The notes below the pieces were generated by a model. It had not been told where the DNA came from and did no database searches. It was given only the letters and a program-made list of their open reading frames with translations. This document shows, one piece after another, positions 1 through 9,205 of a stretch of 64,000 bases of DNA. Source of the DNA: Candidatus Eisenbergiella stercoravium. Its GTDB lineage: Bacteria > Bacillota > Clostridia > Lachnospirales > Lachnospiraceae. The stretch covers positions 1 to 64,000 of the forward strand of contig DXHY01000027.1 in assembly GCA_019113175.1 (NCBI GenBank). Direction: 5' to 3'. Position 1 is the first letter of the stretch. Each line of letters starts with the position of its first letter. Both the position numbers and the translations under genes were made by a program.

Positions 1-638
1 TCCTTTGCCATGGCGAGGAACATCTTTCTTAAGTTCTCCGCCTGCACCTCCTGCTGATCCGGCGTCCTGCTTTCCCCGTTCTCCTTATCGCTGCGGAAAT
101 TGATGTGCTGCAGCTTGGTCACGCCGTCCACAAGAAGCGCCACGTCCGGCCCGAATTCCTTCGTGATCTCATCCACCGTCATGATGGTGTCCTCCACCAC
201 GTCATGCAGCAGTCCGGCCTCAATGGTTTCCTTATCCAGCTCCAGATCGGCCAGAATGATGGCTACACACAGGGGATGGATGATATAGGGCTCACCCGAT
301 TTGCGCACCTGTCCCTCATGAGCCTTTGCCGCAACCTGATAGGCCTTTTCAATCATGGAGATATCGTCCGAAGGGTGATATCTGCGCACCCGGGCGATCA
401 GATCCTGGTACAGCTCTTCCGGACTCAGGTACTCCTTCATGGCCTCAATGCGCCCATCGTCAATGAGAACCCCGTCCTCATCCTGACCGGGTCTGGCATC
501 CAGGCTGCCGCCGCCCTCATATACGATTCTGGTTTCCTCTTCCTTCCCGGCCTCCCTGTGCGCAGGAGCCTGCTTAACGTCTTCTTTTTTCTGAACGCTT
601 CCTGTCAGCTTTTCTTCTGTCGTAACCGTTTTATCCAT
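1..638 (-). CDS. relA: Rel/SpoT-family (p)ppGpp synthetase/hydrolase, N-terminal part
   Basis: Runs off the left edge, so only about the first 212 residues are present and it is absent from the ORF track. It makes and degrades the stringent-response alarmone (p)ppGpp. Seen: a charged N-terminal extension of about 60 residues, then the HD hydrolase domain with AKAHEGQVRKSGEPYIIHP (about residues 104-122) and the metal-binding LLHDVVEDT (about 143-151), followed by FGPDVALLVDGVTKL. The intact HD and ED residues suggest the hydrolase half is active, as in bifunctional Rel. The ATG at 638 was chosen because an in-frame stop lies just upstream. It follows apt on the same strand, the usual Firmicutes apt-rel pairing. 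The synthetase, TGS and ACT regions would lie outside the window. Confidence 0.93.
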   Translation of the reverse strand, partial: MDKTVTTEEKLTGSVQKKEDVKQAPAHREAGKEEETRIVYEGGGSLDARPGQDEDGVLIDDGRIEAMKEYLSPEELYQDLIARVRRYHPSDDISMIEKAYQVAAKAHEGQVRKSGEPYIIHPLCVAIILADLELDKETIEAGLLHDVVEDTIMTVDEITKEFGPDVALLVDGVTKLQHINFRSDKENGESRTPDQQEVQAENLRKMFLAMAK

Positions 639-761
639 ATATCATCACCGACATCTCTCATCTCCGGCATGTACCGCATATTCCGCCCATGCGTCACTGC
701 CGCTCAGCCTGCTGTCCCTGAAAAAACAGGCGCACACTGCAGCTTCCCTCACATCAACACG

Positions 762-1286
762 TCAGTTTCCTTCATACTGAATTGCGGATTCCAGACGATA
801 TCCCGCAATTTTTTCTCTGCCCTTCAGACCCTTCAGCTCCATGAGCACCACAACGCCGACTACCTGGCCGCCAAGCGATTCCACCAGACGGATCATTGCC
901 TCCGTCGTTCCTCCGGTCGCGATCAGATCATCCACGATCAGCACCTTCTGTCCAGGACGGATGGCGTCCTTGTGAATCTCGATCACTGCGGTACCATACT
1001 CCAGCTCATATTCCATGGCAACCGTCTCACAGGGCAGCTTGCCCTTCTTTCGGATCAGCACAAAGGGCTTATGATTATTGTATGCGATGGGAGTTCCAAA
1101 AATAAAGCCTCTGGACTCCGGCCCCACCACTACATCATATTCCAGATCCTTCACCAGATCCTGCATTGTGTCGATTGCCAGATGCAGTCCGTCCGCATCC
1201 TGCAGCACGCTCGTCACATCGCGGAACATCACGCCTTTCTCCGGGAAATCCGGGATACATCTTACGTATTCTTCCAGTTTTTTCAT
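762..1286 (-). CDS. apt: Adenine phosphoribosyltransferase
   Basis: Salvages adenine to AMP using PRPP, in the cytoplasm. The 174-residue protein matches the usual Apt length. It has the type I PRTase PRPP loop VLIVDDLIATGGT (about residues 118-130) and the N-terminal IPDFPEKGVMFRDVT hallmark of Apt. The ORF track starts four codons earlier (MEEEMKK); I chose ATG 1286 because GGAGGA lies 4-5 nt upstream, inside the earlier candidate codons. It heads a transcript with rel downstream. A sigma-A-type promoter lies about 250 nt upstream, leaving an unusually long leader that contains a multi-hairpin element (see 1288-1440). Confidence 0.95.
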   Translation of the reverse strand: MKKLEEYVRCIPDFPEKGVMFRDVTSVLQDADGLHLAIDTMQDLVKDLEYDVVVGPESRGFIFGTPIAYNNHKPFVLIRKKGKLPCETVAMEYELEYGTAVIEIHKDAIRPGQKVLIVDDLIATGGTTEAMIRLVESLGGQVVGVVVLMELKGLKGREKIAGYRLESAIQYEGN

Positions 1287-1287
1287 C

Positions 1288-1440
1288 TCTTCCTCCATGC
1301 CGAAGCGTTCTCACTCTGAGGCCGCGAGAAGAAATCACGCATGTGATTTCTCCTCTGCGATCACAGCAGTTTTGTGCTTCGGTGCAAAACTGCCGATTGA
1401 AAAATAAGCTGTCAAGCTTATTTTTCAATCTTCCTCCATG
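1288..1440 (-). repeat. Multi-hairpin intergenic element, copy A (apt leader)
   Basis: Three consecutive inverted repeats: 1330-1351 (AGAAATCAC/GTGATTTCT, 4-nt loop), 1366-1393 (GCAGTTTTG/CAAAACTGC) and 1395-1430 (a perfect 16-bp stem GATTGAAAAATAAGCT with loop GTCA). The element is bounded on both sides by TCTTCCTCCATG (1288-1299 and 1429-1440); on the apt strand each carries GGAGGA, and one of them is the apt ribosome site. Elements with the same order of hairpins occur at 16735-16852 and 27503-27664. I do not recognise it as a named riboswitch or repeat. Confidence 0.75.
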
Positions 1441-1531
1441 TCCGGGACTGTGCCTCCGGGACGCAGATTCTGCATCTGCCGCCTTCTTTTGCACGTTTTT
1501 GTGGCTATTTTTCCCTAAAAAACTATTATTT

Positions 1532-1560
1532 ATTATATTATCTATCCCGGCATAAGTCAA
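1532..1560 (-). promoter_or_regulatory. Sigma-A-type promoter for apt-rel
   Basis: On the minus strand TTGACT (1555-1560), a 17-nt spacer and TATAAT (1532-1537). It lies immediately after the ydcF-like stop codon, so apt-rel can be transcribed independently of the upstream gene. Between promoter and apt there are about 240 nt of hairpin-rich leader, including an extra GCAGAT/ATCTGC hairpin near 1482-1498. Confidence 0.75.
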
Positions 1561-1563
1561 CGA

Positions 1564-2313
1564 CTACCAGAGCTTCATGTTTCCGGACAGCCAGTCTTTC
1601 ATGATTCCGAAAAATTCCCGGAGCATGTTATTCGCCTGAAAAGCGATATCGCATGGAGCGGCAATTCCCCTGACCTGCCCGTAGCCCTGTCCGGCCGCCA
1701 GCCGTTCGGCACGATAAACGTGAAAATTGTTGGTTACAATTCCAACGGAAGCCCCCTCTTCCATAAAGGCCTTTGAAAACCTGAGATTTTCCACCGTATT
1801 TCCCGAACGGTCTTCCATCCGGATCCGTTCCGGGGCAATGCCGCGCCCCACCAGATAATCATACATGCCCTGAGCCTCACTGACCGGCTCATTGCTCCCC
1901 CGGCCCCCGGAAACGATCACGATGGTATCCGGATTTTCCAACAGATAATCATACGCCGTATCCAGCCGTAAGCGCAGCGCCTTACTCGGCCCGTTTTCCC
2001 GCATCTGCGCGCCCAGCACCACCAGGCAGTCAAGCCCCGGCTGGCCCTTTGCATAAAAGCGGCTCACAATCAGCCCCTCGATCAGAAGGAAAAATAGAAG
2101 CCCTGCTCCGAACAGAATTGCTGCAGCTCCTCTTATGACACCCGGCAGCCGCTTCCAGATTCCGAAAGCAAAGACTCCCGAAATTCCAAAACAGCCGATC
2201 CCCATCACTCCCCAGATCAGAAAGAACCAGGAGCCAAATACGCCTGACAGAAAAATGCCGATGCAGTAAAGGCAGCACAAAATGCCCAGAATAAGAAAAA
2301 TAACCGCTGTCAT
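1564..2313 (-). CDS. YdcF/SanA-like DUF218 membrane protein
   Basis: 249 residues. The N-terminal 75 residues hold two or three hydrophobic segments (residues about 4-45 and 55-75) and the rest is a DUF218 (ElyC/SanA/YdcF) domain: LDCLVVLGAQMRENGPS, then IVIVSGGRGSNEP, SEAQGMYDYLVGRGI and EDRSGNTVENLRFSK, and VTNNFHVYRAERLA near the end. Family members act at the envelope, but the reaction is not established for this type. Start ATG 2313 is supported by AGGAGAG just upstream. It lies between groL and apt on the same strand, separated from groL by a terminator and a hairpin-rich gap. Confidence 0.8.
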   Translation of the reverse strand: MTAVIFLILGILCCLYCIGIFLSGVFGSWFFLIWGVMGIGCFGISGVFAFGIWKRLPGVIRGAAAILFGAGLLFFLLIEGLIVSRFYAKGQPGLDCLVVLGAQMRENGPSKALRLRLDTAYDYLLENPDTIVIVSGGRGSNEPVSEAQGMYDYLVGRGIAPERIRMEDRSGNTVENLRFSKAFMEEGASVGIVTNNFHVYRAERLAAGQGYGQVRGIAAPCDIAFQANNMLREFFGIMKDWLSGNMKLW

Positions 2314-2396
2314 AATCTCTCCTTTTTCATTTTTCCGTAGCGGATCATCTCTTCAGAGCGGAAACAGCCGCCACGGAATGAGACAGTATCACACAA

Positions 2397-2521
2397 AGAA
2401 TCCCGCTTGCGGGATTCTCCGCCTGCGGCGGGTCGCGTAAGCGACATCTTCCTTTCCGCCGCAGTGCGATCCACCGGAGGTTTTCATACGATAGGAAATG
2501 AAATTTCCTATCGTATGAAAA
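2397..2521. repeat. Hairpin-rich intergenic element between groL and the ydcF-like gene
   Basis: Contains AGAATCCCGC/GCGGGATTCT with a 2-nt loop (2397-2418), a nested structure TGCGGCGG ... CCGCCGCA (2424-2431 and 2456-2463) enclosing GTCGC/GCGAC (2432-2445), and a 19-bp perfect palindromic stem beginning TTTTCATACGATAGG with a 3-nt loop (2481-2521). The last abuts the groL terminator. It resembles elements A-C in density and position but not in sequence. No ORF of note; the rest of 2314-2586 holds only the ydcF ribosome site. Confidence 0.65.
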
Positions 2522-2550
2522 AGCGGCGCCTGCTTTCCGGCAGGTGCCGC
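2517..2550 (-). terminator. Rho-independent terminator of groS-groL
   Basis: On the minus strand GCGGCACCTGC, a short loop, then GCAGGCGCCGC followed by TTTTT. One A/C mismatch interrupts the stem. Located about 35 nt after the groL stop. Confidence 0.8.
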
Positions 2551-2586
2551 CCTCTAAATTCTTTCTGATCTATTGATTCGGAAGGA

Positions 2587-4239
<1,653 letters not shown>

Positions 4240-4306
4240 TCATATACATCCTGTACACTCTGGCGCATATCCGCGTCAGGTACGATTGCCGTCAGACAGG
4301 ATCTTC

Positions 4307-4594
4307 TTATTCGATAATTGCCAGAACGTCGGACTGTTTTACGATGATGTATTCCTGATCATCATCGAGTTTTACTTCCGTTCCCGCATATTTGGAATAG
4401 ATCACCTGATCTCCAACCTTCACTTCCATTTTGACTTCCTTGCCGTCAACCATTCCGCCGGGGCCTACAGCGATGACTTCCGCCTGCTGGGGCTTCTCCT
4501 TGCTCTGTCCGGGAAGAACGATTCCGGATTTGGTGGTCTCTTCAGCTTCGAGCTGCTTTAATACAATCCTGTCGCCTAAAGGTACTAATTTCAT
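4307..4594 (-). CDS. groS: Co-chaperonin GroES (10 kDa)
   Basis: Heptameric lid for GroEL. The 95-residue length is normal. Seen: MKLVPLGDRIVLKQLEAEE at the N-terminus, the mobile-loop region TTKSGIVLPG (about residues 20-30) and YSKYAGTEVKLDDDQEYIIVKQSDVLAI at the C-terminus. First gene of the operon; a promoter and a perfect CIRCE lie directly upstream, so it is expected to be repressed by HrcA and heat-induced. Confidence 0.98.
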   Translation of the reverse strand: MKLVPLGDRIVLKQLEAEETTKSGIVLPGQSKEKPQQAEVIAVGPGGMVDGKEVKMEVKVGDQVIYSKYAGTEVKLDDDQEYIIVKQSDVLAIIE

Positions 4595-4642
4595 AAAAAT
4601 GCCTCCTTGATTGAATACTTCGATTCAGTATTATTTAGGCTG

Positions 4643-4669
4643 TTAGCACTCACTTATGTTGAGTGCTAA
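4643..4669 (-). promoter_or_regulatory. CIRCE operator (HrcA binding site)
   Basis: Perfect TTAGCACTC-N9-GAGTGCTAA, about 50 nt upstream of groS and overlapping the expected transcription start. HrcA binding here represses groESL in Firmicutes; hrcA itself is not in the window. Confidence 0.97.
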
Positions 4670-4680
4670 ACACTATACAT

Positions 4681-4709
4681 ATATTATGTTTTCACCCTTT
4701 TTTATGCAA
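4681..4709 (-). promoter_or_regulatory. groS-groL promoter
   Basis: On the minus strand TTGCAT (4704-4709), a 17-nt spacer and TAATAT (4681-4686), directly upstream of CIRCE. The stretch 4710-4818 up to the traX-like stop is AT-rich and holds nothing else that I can see. Confidence 0.75.
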
Positions 4710-4818
4710 CGTCATTAGCAGGAAAGAGCAATCTTTTTCCTTGAACTTTCTCTTTATTTCTTCTGTTTTCTCATATTTTCTTAATTTTTAATTTTTTTAT
4801 TTCTTTTTCAGCTGCCTG

Positions 4819-5568
4819 TTACATCCCCAGGCCAAGCCGGATGAGTCCCAGGACTAACAGATGAGCCGGATAAAAGACATAGAAAAACCATTTGGAAAAT
4901 CGTCCGCTCCGCTTTCCCTTCTTTCCATTATAAAAGCAAAGGATCACAATTCCCGATATCACGATTCCCAGACAGGAGGCCAGCGCATGTCCCAGCGCCG
5001 GAAGGGGAGCCATCTGCATTACATACGACAGCCAGTTGAAAAGAGCGAACAGAACAGCCGCAAAACCGAAGGCAGCCGCCTGCTTTTTCCGGTTTCCCGC
5101 CGCCCGGTCAAAAAGGATCGTATAAATGGCCGCAAGCAGGGACCAGTCGCAGAACAGGGTGACGAGCACCAGCAGAACCACCAGCAGATTCCGGACAAAG
5201 CCGTTGGATATCCTGTGGCGCACATGCAGGATCAGGAAACAGAAGAAGAGCGTGAAGAGCATGTTCAGCATGCCAAACTGCAGGGCCATCACATAGGGGA
5301 CCTGGGAAATCAGGGCGAAGATGAGAAGCCTGAGGGCATAGTTTTTTCTGGAATGGGTGTACTGATACCCTTCCACCAGAAAAAAGCACATCGTCACTGC
5401 CGTGAAATAGCCGATGTCTGTCATCACCTCAAACCATACGCTTTCCGGCGGTACGAAGGCATTGGCCACATGGTTGATGAACATGGTCAGCATGGCGAAA
5501 TATTTGATCGCGTCACGGCTGATGCACGGATTCTGCCAGACGCAGATTGCCTTTTCTTTGTTTTCCAT
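4819..5568 (-). CDS. TraX-family integral membrane protein
   Basis: About 249 residues with roughly seven or eight hydrophobic segments. The N-terminal ISRDAIKYFAMLTMFINHVANAF and the later VEGYQYTHSRKNYALRLLIFALISQVPY fit the TraX family, whose founding member N-acetylates F pilin. Chromosomal Firmicutes copies like this are not tied to conjugation and their substrate is unknown. ATG 5568 is preferred to 5574 because AGGAA then sits 6 nt upstream. It follows the metallo-beta-lactamase-fold gene by a few bases and is probably co-transcribed with it. Confidence 0.8.
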   Translation of the reverse strand: MENKEKAICVWQNPCISRDAIKYFAMLTMFINHVANAFVPPESVWFEVMTDIGYFTAVTMCFFLVEGYQYTHSRKNYALRLLIFALISQVPYVMALQFGMLNMLFTLFFCFLILHVRHRISNGFVRNLLVVLLVLVTLFCDWSLLAAIYTILFDRAAGNRKKQAAAFGFAAVLFALFNWLSYVMQMAPLPALGHALASCLGIVISGIVILCFYNGKKGKRSGRFSKWFFYVFYPAHLLVLGLIRLGLGM

Positions 5569-5577
5569 AGTCATTTC

Positions 5578-6423
5578 CTATATCTCTACCTCCATCCCGT
5601 CATAGGACACCACAAATCCATACTTCTCCGCCACAGGCACCATCTCATCATAGGTGACGCCGCCGTTATGGGTGAAATGGTTCGCCACATAGACGGTGCT
5701 TTCGTCCGCGCGCCCTTCCATCACCAGCCGGTCACGGATCTGCTCATTTGCCGCAAAGCCCATGTGGCCGCTGCTGTTTGCGTGAATCGAATGGGTGGAA
5801 TCAAAGCTCACCAGATTCAGCTTCACCGGATGGCTGATCAGATACTCCCAGGTTTTCTCCGGAAACAGACCCGTATCGTTGGCGTACAGAAGCGCCTTCC
5901 CATCCTTTTCAATGAGATAGATCACCGGCTCGCAGCGCACGTCATGCTGTGCCGCCAGCGGAGTGATCTTATACCCTTCCGCCTCAAAGGACTCAAAGGC
6001 CCTGATCCGGACCGGCACCACCCGGTTCTCCATCACGTTATGATCCGCATAGCCCGTTCCCTTGTCTATGGCCGCAACCACCTTTGCATATGCCGGATAG
6101 GTTCCATATATGAAAAGAGGCTGTCCATCGATGCCGTGAGCGAATTCCTCCTGCCGGTTGAGAAGCTCATCCTGGTACAGATGATCCTCATGGTCATGAG
6201 TGATGAGACAGGTATGGATATCCGGCAGATTCAGGCCGTAAAACAGGCTGTGGACATAGGTGTCCGCATTCAGATCCAGAAGCAGCGTGTCGTCTATGAC
6301 TGCCTGGCTCCTCGTCCGGATGTTCCTCCCTCCGGCCCTTCTGCTCCTCTCGCATACCTCGCATTTGCAGAAAGCGGCAGGCACTCCCTCGCATGCCGCA
6401 GTTCCCAGATATCTGATTTTCAT
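5578..6423 (-). CDS. MBL-fold metal-dependent hydrolase (PhnP-like)
   Basis: 281 residues. Starts MKIRYLGTAACEGVPAAFCKCEVC, resembling the PhnP/ElaC-like branch of the metallo-beta-lactamase fold, with the metal-binding THDHEDHL motif (about residues 71-78), an NDTG segment and a late NHFTHNGG histidine motif. The likely role is a phosphodiesterase-type hydrolase; the substrate cannot be read from sequence. ATG 6423 chosen over the track's 6450 because GGAGGG lies 7 nt upstream. It has its own divergent promoter and a structured leader, and precedes the traX-like gene. Confidence 0.8.
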   Translation of the reverse strand: MKIRYLGTAACEGVPAAFCKCEVCERSRRAGGRNIRTRSQAVIDDTLLLDLNADTYVHSLFYGLNLPDIHTCLITHDHEDHLYQDELLNRQEEFAHGIDGQPLFIYGTYPAYAKVVAAIDKGTGYADHNVMENRVVPVRIRAFESFEAEGYKITPLAAQHDVRCEPVIYLIEKDGKALLYANDTGLFPEKTWEYLISHPVKLNLVSFDSTHSIHANSSGHMGFAANEQIRDRLVMEGRADESTVYVANHFTHNGGVTYDEMVPVAEKYGFVVSYDGMEVEI

Positions 6424-6442
6424 CGTCTTTCCCTCCATACCG

Positions 6443-6497
6443 AAACACATTGTGTTTATAGCAATCGGATAGAGGAAGTGCCTTCCCCTCTCCGATT
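6443..6497 (-). other. Structured 5' leader of the MBL-fold gene
   Basis: Two inverted repeats between promoter and start codon: a 7-bp perfect repeat AAACACA/TGTGTTT around one central base (6443-6457), which could be an operator or small hairpin, and a longer stem AATCGGA ... TCCGATT enclosing GAGGAAG/CTTCCCC (6463-6497). Confidence 0.55.
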
Positions 6498-6522
6498 ACG
6501 CGATGCGCCGGAATCTTTTCTG

Positions 6523-6551
6523 ATTATCTCTTTTTTCCGGAATAAATGCAA
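6523..6551 (-). promoter_or_regulatory. Promoter for the MBL-fold / traX-like pair
   Basis: On the minus strand TTGCAT (6546-6551), 17-nt spacer, GATAAT (6523-6528). Confidence 0.65.
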
Positions 6552-6605
6552 GCTTCTTTTCCGCAAAAACAAAATTCAGGATTTGATCATTCTGACCGCT
6601 TTTTA

Positions 6606-6633
6606 TTGAAAAATCCGGCGTTTTGTGTATAAT
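6606..6633 (+). promoter_or_regulatory. Promoter for the ABC-F gene
   Basis: TTGAAA (6606-6611), 16-nt spacer, TATAAT (6628-6633), about 50 nt upstream of the ABC-F start codon. Divergent from the MBL-fold promoter. Confidence 0.75.
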
Positions 6634-6681
6634 GTAAGAGCAGCAAAAACACGGATAATTAAGAATAAGTAAGGAGTCAGA

Positions 6682-8319
6682 ATGATACAAGCGGTAAATG
6701 TCACTTTAAGACTGGGAAAAAAGGCATTGTTCGAAGATGTGAACATCAAATTTACGGAAGGCAACTGCTACGGTCTGATCGGTGCGAACGGAGCGGGAAA
6801 GTCCACCTTTTTAAAGATTCTTTCCGGCCAGCTGGAGCCCACCAACGGTGAGGTGGTCATCACTCCGGGCCAGCGTCTTTCCGTACTGGAGCAGGATCAT
6901 TTCAAATATGATGAGTTTCCGGTGCTGGACACCGTCATCATGGGAAACGCCCGTCTGTATGAGATCATGAAGGAGAAGGAGGCCATCTACGCGAAGGAGG
7001 ATTTCTCCGATGAGGACGGTATCCGGGCAAGCGAGCTGGAAGCGGAGTTTGCCGAAATGGACGGCTGGGAGGCAGAGTCCGATGCCGCAAGCCTGTTAAA
7101 CGGCCTCGGCATTGAGACCGAATATCATTACAGCCTGATGAAGGACTTAAACGGAAGTCAGAAGGTCAAGGTACTGCTGGCGAAGGCGCTGTTCGGCAAT
7201 CCGGACATCCTGCTGCTGGATGAGCCTACCAACCATCTGGATCTGGACGCCATCGCATGGCTGGAGGATTTCCTCATCGATTTTGAAAATACGGTGATCG
7301 TGGTATCCCATGACCGTTATTTCCTGAACAAGGTCTGCACCCAGATCGCGGACATCGATTATGGAAAGATTCAGCTGTACGCAGGTAACTATGATTTCTG
7401 GTATGAGTCCAGCCAGCTGCTCATCAAGCAGATGAAGGAAGCCAATAAGAAAAAGGAAGAAAAGATCAAGGAGCTGCAGGAATTCATTTCCCGTTTCTCC
7501 GCCAACGCTTCCAAGTCCAAGCAGGCGACCTCCAGAAAGCGCGCTCTTGAGAAAATCCAGCTGGATGAGATCCGTCCCTCCAGCAGAAAATACCCCTATA
7601 TTGATTTCCGTCCCGACAGGGAAATCGGGAATGAAGTGCTCACCGTGGAAGGAATTTCCAAGACCATTAACGGAGAAAAGGTGCTCAACAACATCTCCTT
7701 CATCATGGGGCACAACGACAAGATCGCTTTCGTGGGCGGAAACGAGCTGGCAAAGACCACTCTTTTCCAGATCCTCATGGGTGAGCTGGAGCCGGACGAA
7801 GGCACCTACAAATGGGGCGTGACCACATCCCAGGCCTACTTCCCCAAGGACAGCACGAAGGAGTTCGACAACGATCTGACCATCGCGGACTGGCTGATGG
7901 GCTATTCCCCGGTAAAGGATATCACCTATGTGCGCGGTTTCCTGGGAAGAATGCTGTTCGCGGGCGAGGACGGCGTGAAGAAGGTCCGCGTCCTTTCCGG
8001 AGGAGAAAAGGTGAGATGCCTGCTTTCCAAGATGATGATTTCCGGTGCGAACTGCCTGGTACTTGACGAACCCACCAACCATCTGGACATGGAATCCATT
8101 ACCGCGCTCAACAACGGACTGATCAAGTTCCCCGGCGTCGCTCTCTTCTCCTGCCGTGACCATCAGTTCGTGCAGACCACGGCCAACCGGATCATGGAGA
8201 TCCTGCCGGACGGCACGCTGATCGATAAGATTACCACCTACGACGAGTACCTGGCAAGCGATGCGATGGCAAGAAAGCGCACCATCTATACCGCCAACAA
8301 GGAAGACGACGAGAATTAA
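6682..8319 (+). CDS. ABC-F family ATPase (YbiT/YkpA-like)
   Basis: 545 residues, two ABC cassettes without membrane segments, the layout of ribosome-associated ABC-F proteins. NBD1 is canonical: GANGAGKST (about 35-43), LLLDEPTNHLDL, VVSHDRYF. A lysine-rich linker (KQMKEANKKKEEKIKEL) follows. NBD2 keeps LSGGEKVRCLLSKMM and VLDEPTNHLDMES, but its Walker A reads GGNELAKTT (352-360) and the switch region reads SCRDHQF, with Arg492 where SHD normally has His. AYFPKD and MESITALNNGL are typical of the YbiT/YkpA branch. AAGGAG precedes the start. Role in translation is known for the family and inferred here. Confidence 0.9.
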   Translation: MIQAVNVTLRLGKKALFEDVNIKFTEGNCYGLIGANGAGKSTFLKILSGQLEPTNGEVVITPGQRLSVLEQDHFKYDEFPVLDTVIMGNARLYEIMKEKEAIYAKEDFSDEDGIRASELEAEFAEMDGWEAESDAASLLNGLGIETEYHYSLMKDLNGSQKVKVLLAKALFGNPDILLLDEPTNHLDLDAIAWLEDFLIDFENTVIVVSHDRYFLNKVCTQIADIDYGKIQLYAGNYDFWYESSQLLIKQMKEANKKKEEKIKELQEFISRFSANASKSKQATSRKRALEKIQLDEIRPSSRKYPYIDFRPDREIGNEVLTVEGISKTINGEKVLNNISFIMGHNDKIAFVGGNELAKTTLFQILMGELEPDEGTYKWGVTTSQAYFPKDSTKEFDNDLTIADWLMGYSPVKDITYVRGFLGRMLFAGEDGVKKVRVLSGGEKVRCLLSKMMISGANCLVLDEPTNHLDMESITALNNGLIKFPGVALFSCRDHQFVQTTANRIMEILPDGTLIDKITTYDEYLASDAMARKRTIYTANKEDDEN

Positions 8320-8344
8320 CGTAAAAAAACGGAGAAACAAATCT

Positions 8345-9205
8345 ATGAAAATTGTGGACCTGCATGTTCATTCCTGCAGATCCGACGGCACGTTTACCCC
8401 TTCTGAACTGGTGGAACTCGCCCTTCAGAAGGGGCTTTCCGCTTTTGCCCTGACGGACCATGATACCACGGCAGGACTGGAGGAAGCCATCGGATATGCG
8501 AACGGCCGGGATATCGAGGTGATTGCCGGCATCGAATTTTCTACGGAGTATAAGGGACGGGACATTCATATCCTTGGCCTTTCCATCGACTGGAAGCTGC
8601 CGGCCTTCGCGCAGCACATCCAGGCCTTCGTGGATTCCCGTATCGAGCGAAACCGTAAGATGTGCGGAAATCTCTCCGGAGCGGGAATCGATATTTCCTA
8701 CGAAAAGCTTCTGGACGCTTTCCCGGGCGCCGTCATCACCCGGGCGCACTATGCCCGGTATCTGCTGGAACACGGTTATGTGAAAAGCCTTCCGGAGGCC
8801 TTTGAGCGTTATGTGGGCGACCACTGTCCATACTTCGTTCCCCGGCAGAAGGTCACTCCCGCCCAGGCCGTGGAGCTCATTCTTCAGGCAAAGGGGCTTC
8901 CCATCCTGGCACATCCTACCCTGTATCATATGGGGACGGAAGCGCTGCAGACCCTGGTTTCTCAGCTGAAGGAAGCCGGCCTTGTGGGGATTGAGGCCGT
9001 CTACTCCACCTACAGCGCCGGGGAAGAGCGGGAAATGCGTCAGCTCGCCTCCAGAAACGGCCTTCTCATCAGCGGCGGATCGGATTTCCACGGGACGAAC
9101 AAGCCCGGCCTGGAGCTGGCCACCGGTTACAATGGAAAGCTGGTGATTCCCTACGATATCTGGGAACGGCTGAAAGACAGGAAAAAAGAGATGTATGGAG
9201 AATAA
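8345..9205 (+). CDS. PHP-domain phosphoesterase (YciV / RNase AM-like)
   Basis: 286 residues. PHP metal-binding motifs are visible: VDLHVHSCRSDGTF at the start, ALTDHDTTAGLEEA, VIAGIEFST, ILAHPTLYH and ISGGSDFHG near the C-terminus. This is the arrangement of YciV-type enzymes that hydrolyse 3',5'-nucleoside bisphosphates or short 5' RNA ends; the exact substrate is inferred. ATG 8345 chosen over the track's 8261, which lies inside the ABC-F gene; GGAGAAAC precedes it. It follows the ABC-F gene by 25 nt and overlaps the next gene, so the three are probably co-transcribed. Confidence 0.88.
   Translation: MKIVDLHVHSCRSDGTFTPSELVELALQKGLSAFALTDHDTTAGLEEAIGYANGRDIEVIAGIEFSTEYKGRDIHILGLSIDWKLPAFAQHIQAFVDSRIERNRKMCGNLSGAGIDISYEKLLDAFPGAVITRAHYARYLLEHGYVKSLPEAFERYVGDHCPYFVPRQKVTPAQAVELILQAKGLPILAHPTLYHMGTEALQTLVSQLKEAGLVGIEAVYSTYSAGEEREMRQLASRNGLLISGGSDFHGTNKPGLELATGYNGKLVIPYDIWERLKDRKKEMYGE

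Noticed and set aside
4819-5568. TraX similarity as a sign of a conjugative element
   Set aside because: No relaxase, type IV coupling protein, integrase or attachment site was found nearby; TraX-family proteins are common on Firmicutes chromosomes.
4861-6609. Long plus-strand ORF of 582 aa
   Set aside because: It is antisense to the traX-like and MBL-fold genes, whose families are recognised, and has no ribosome site or known domain.
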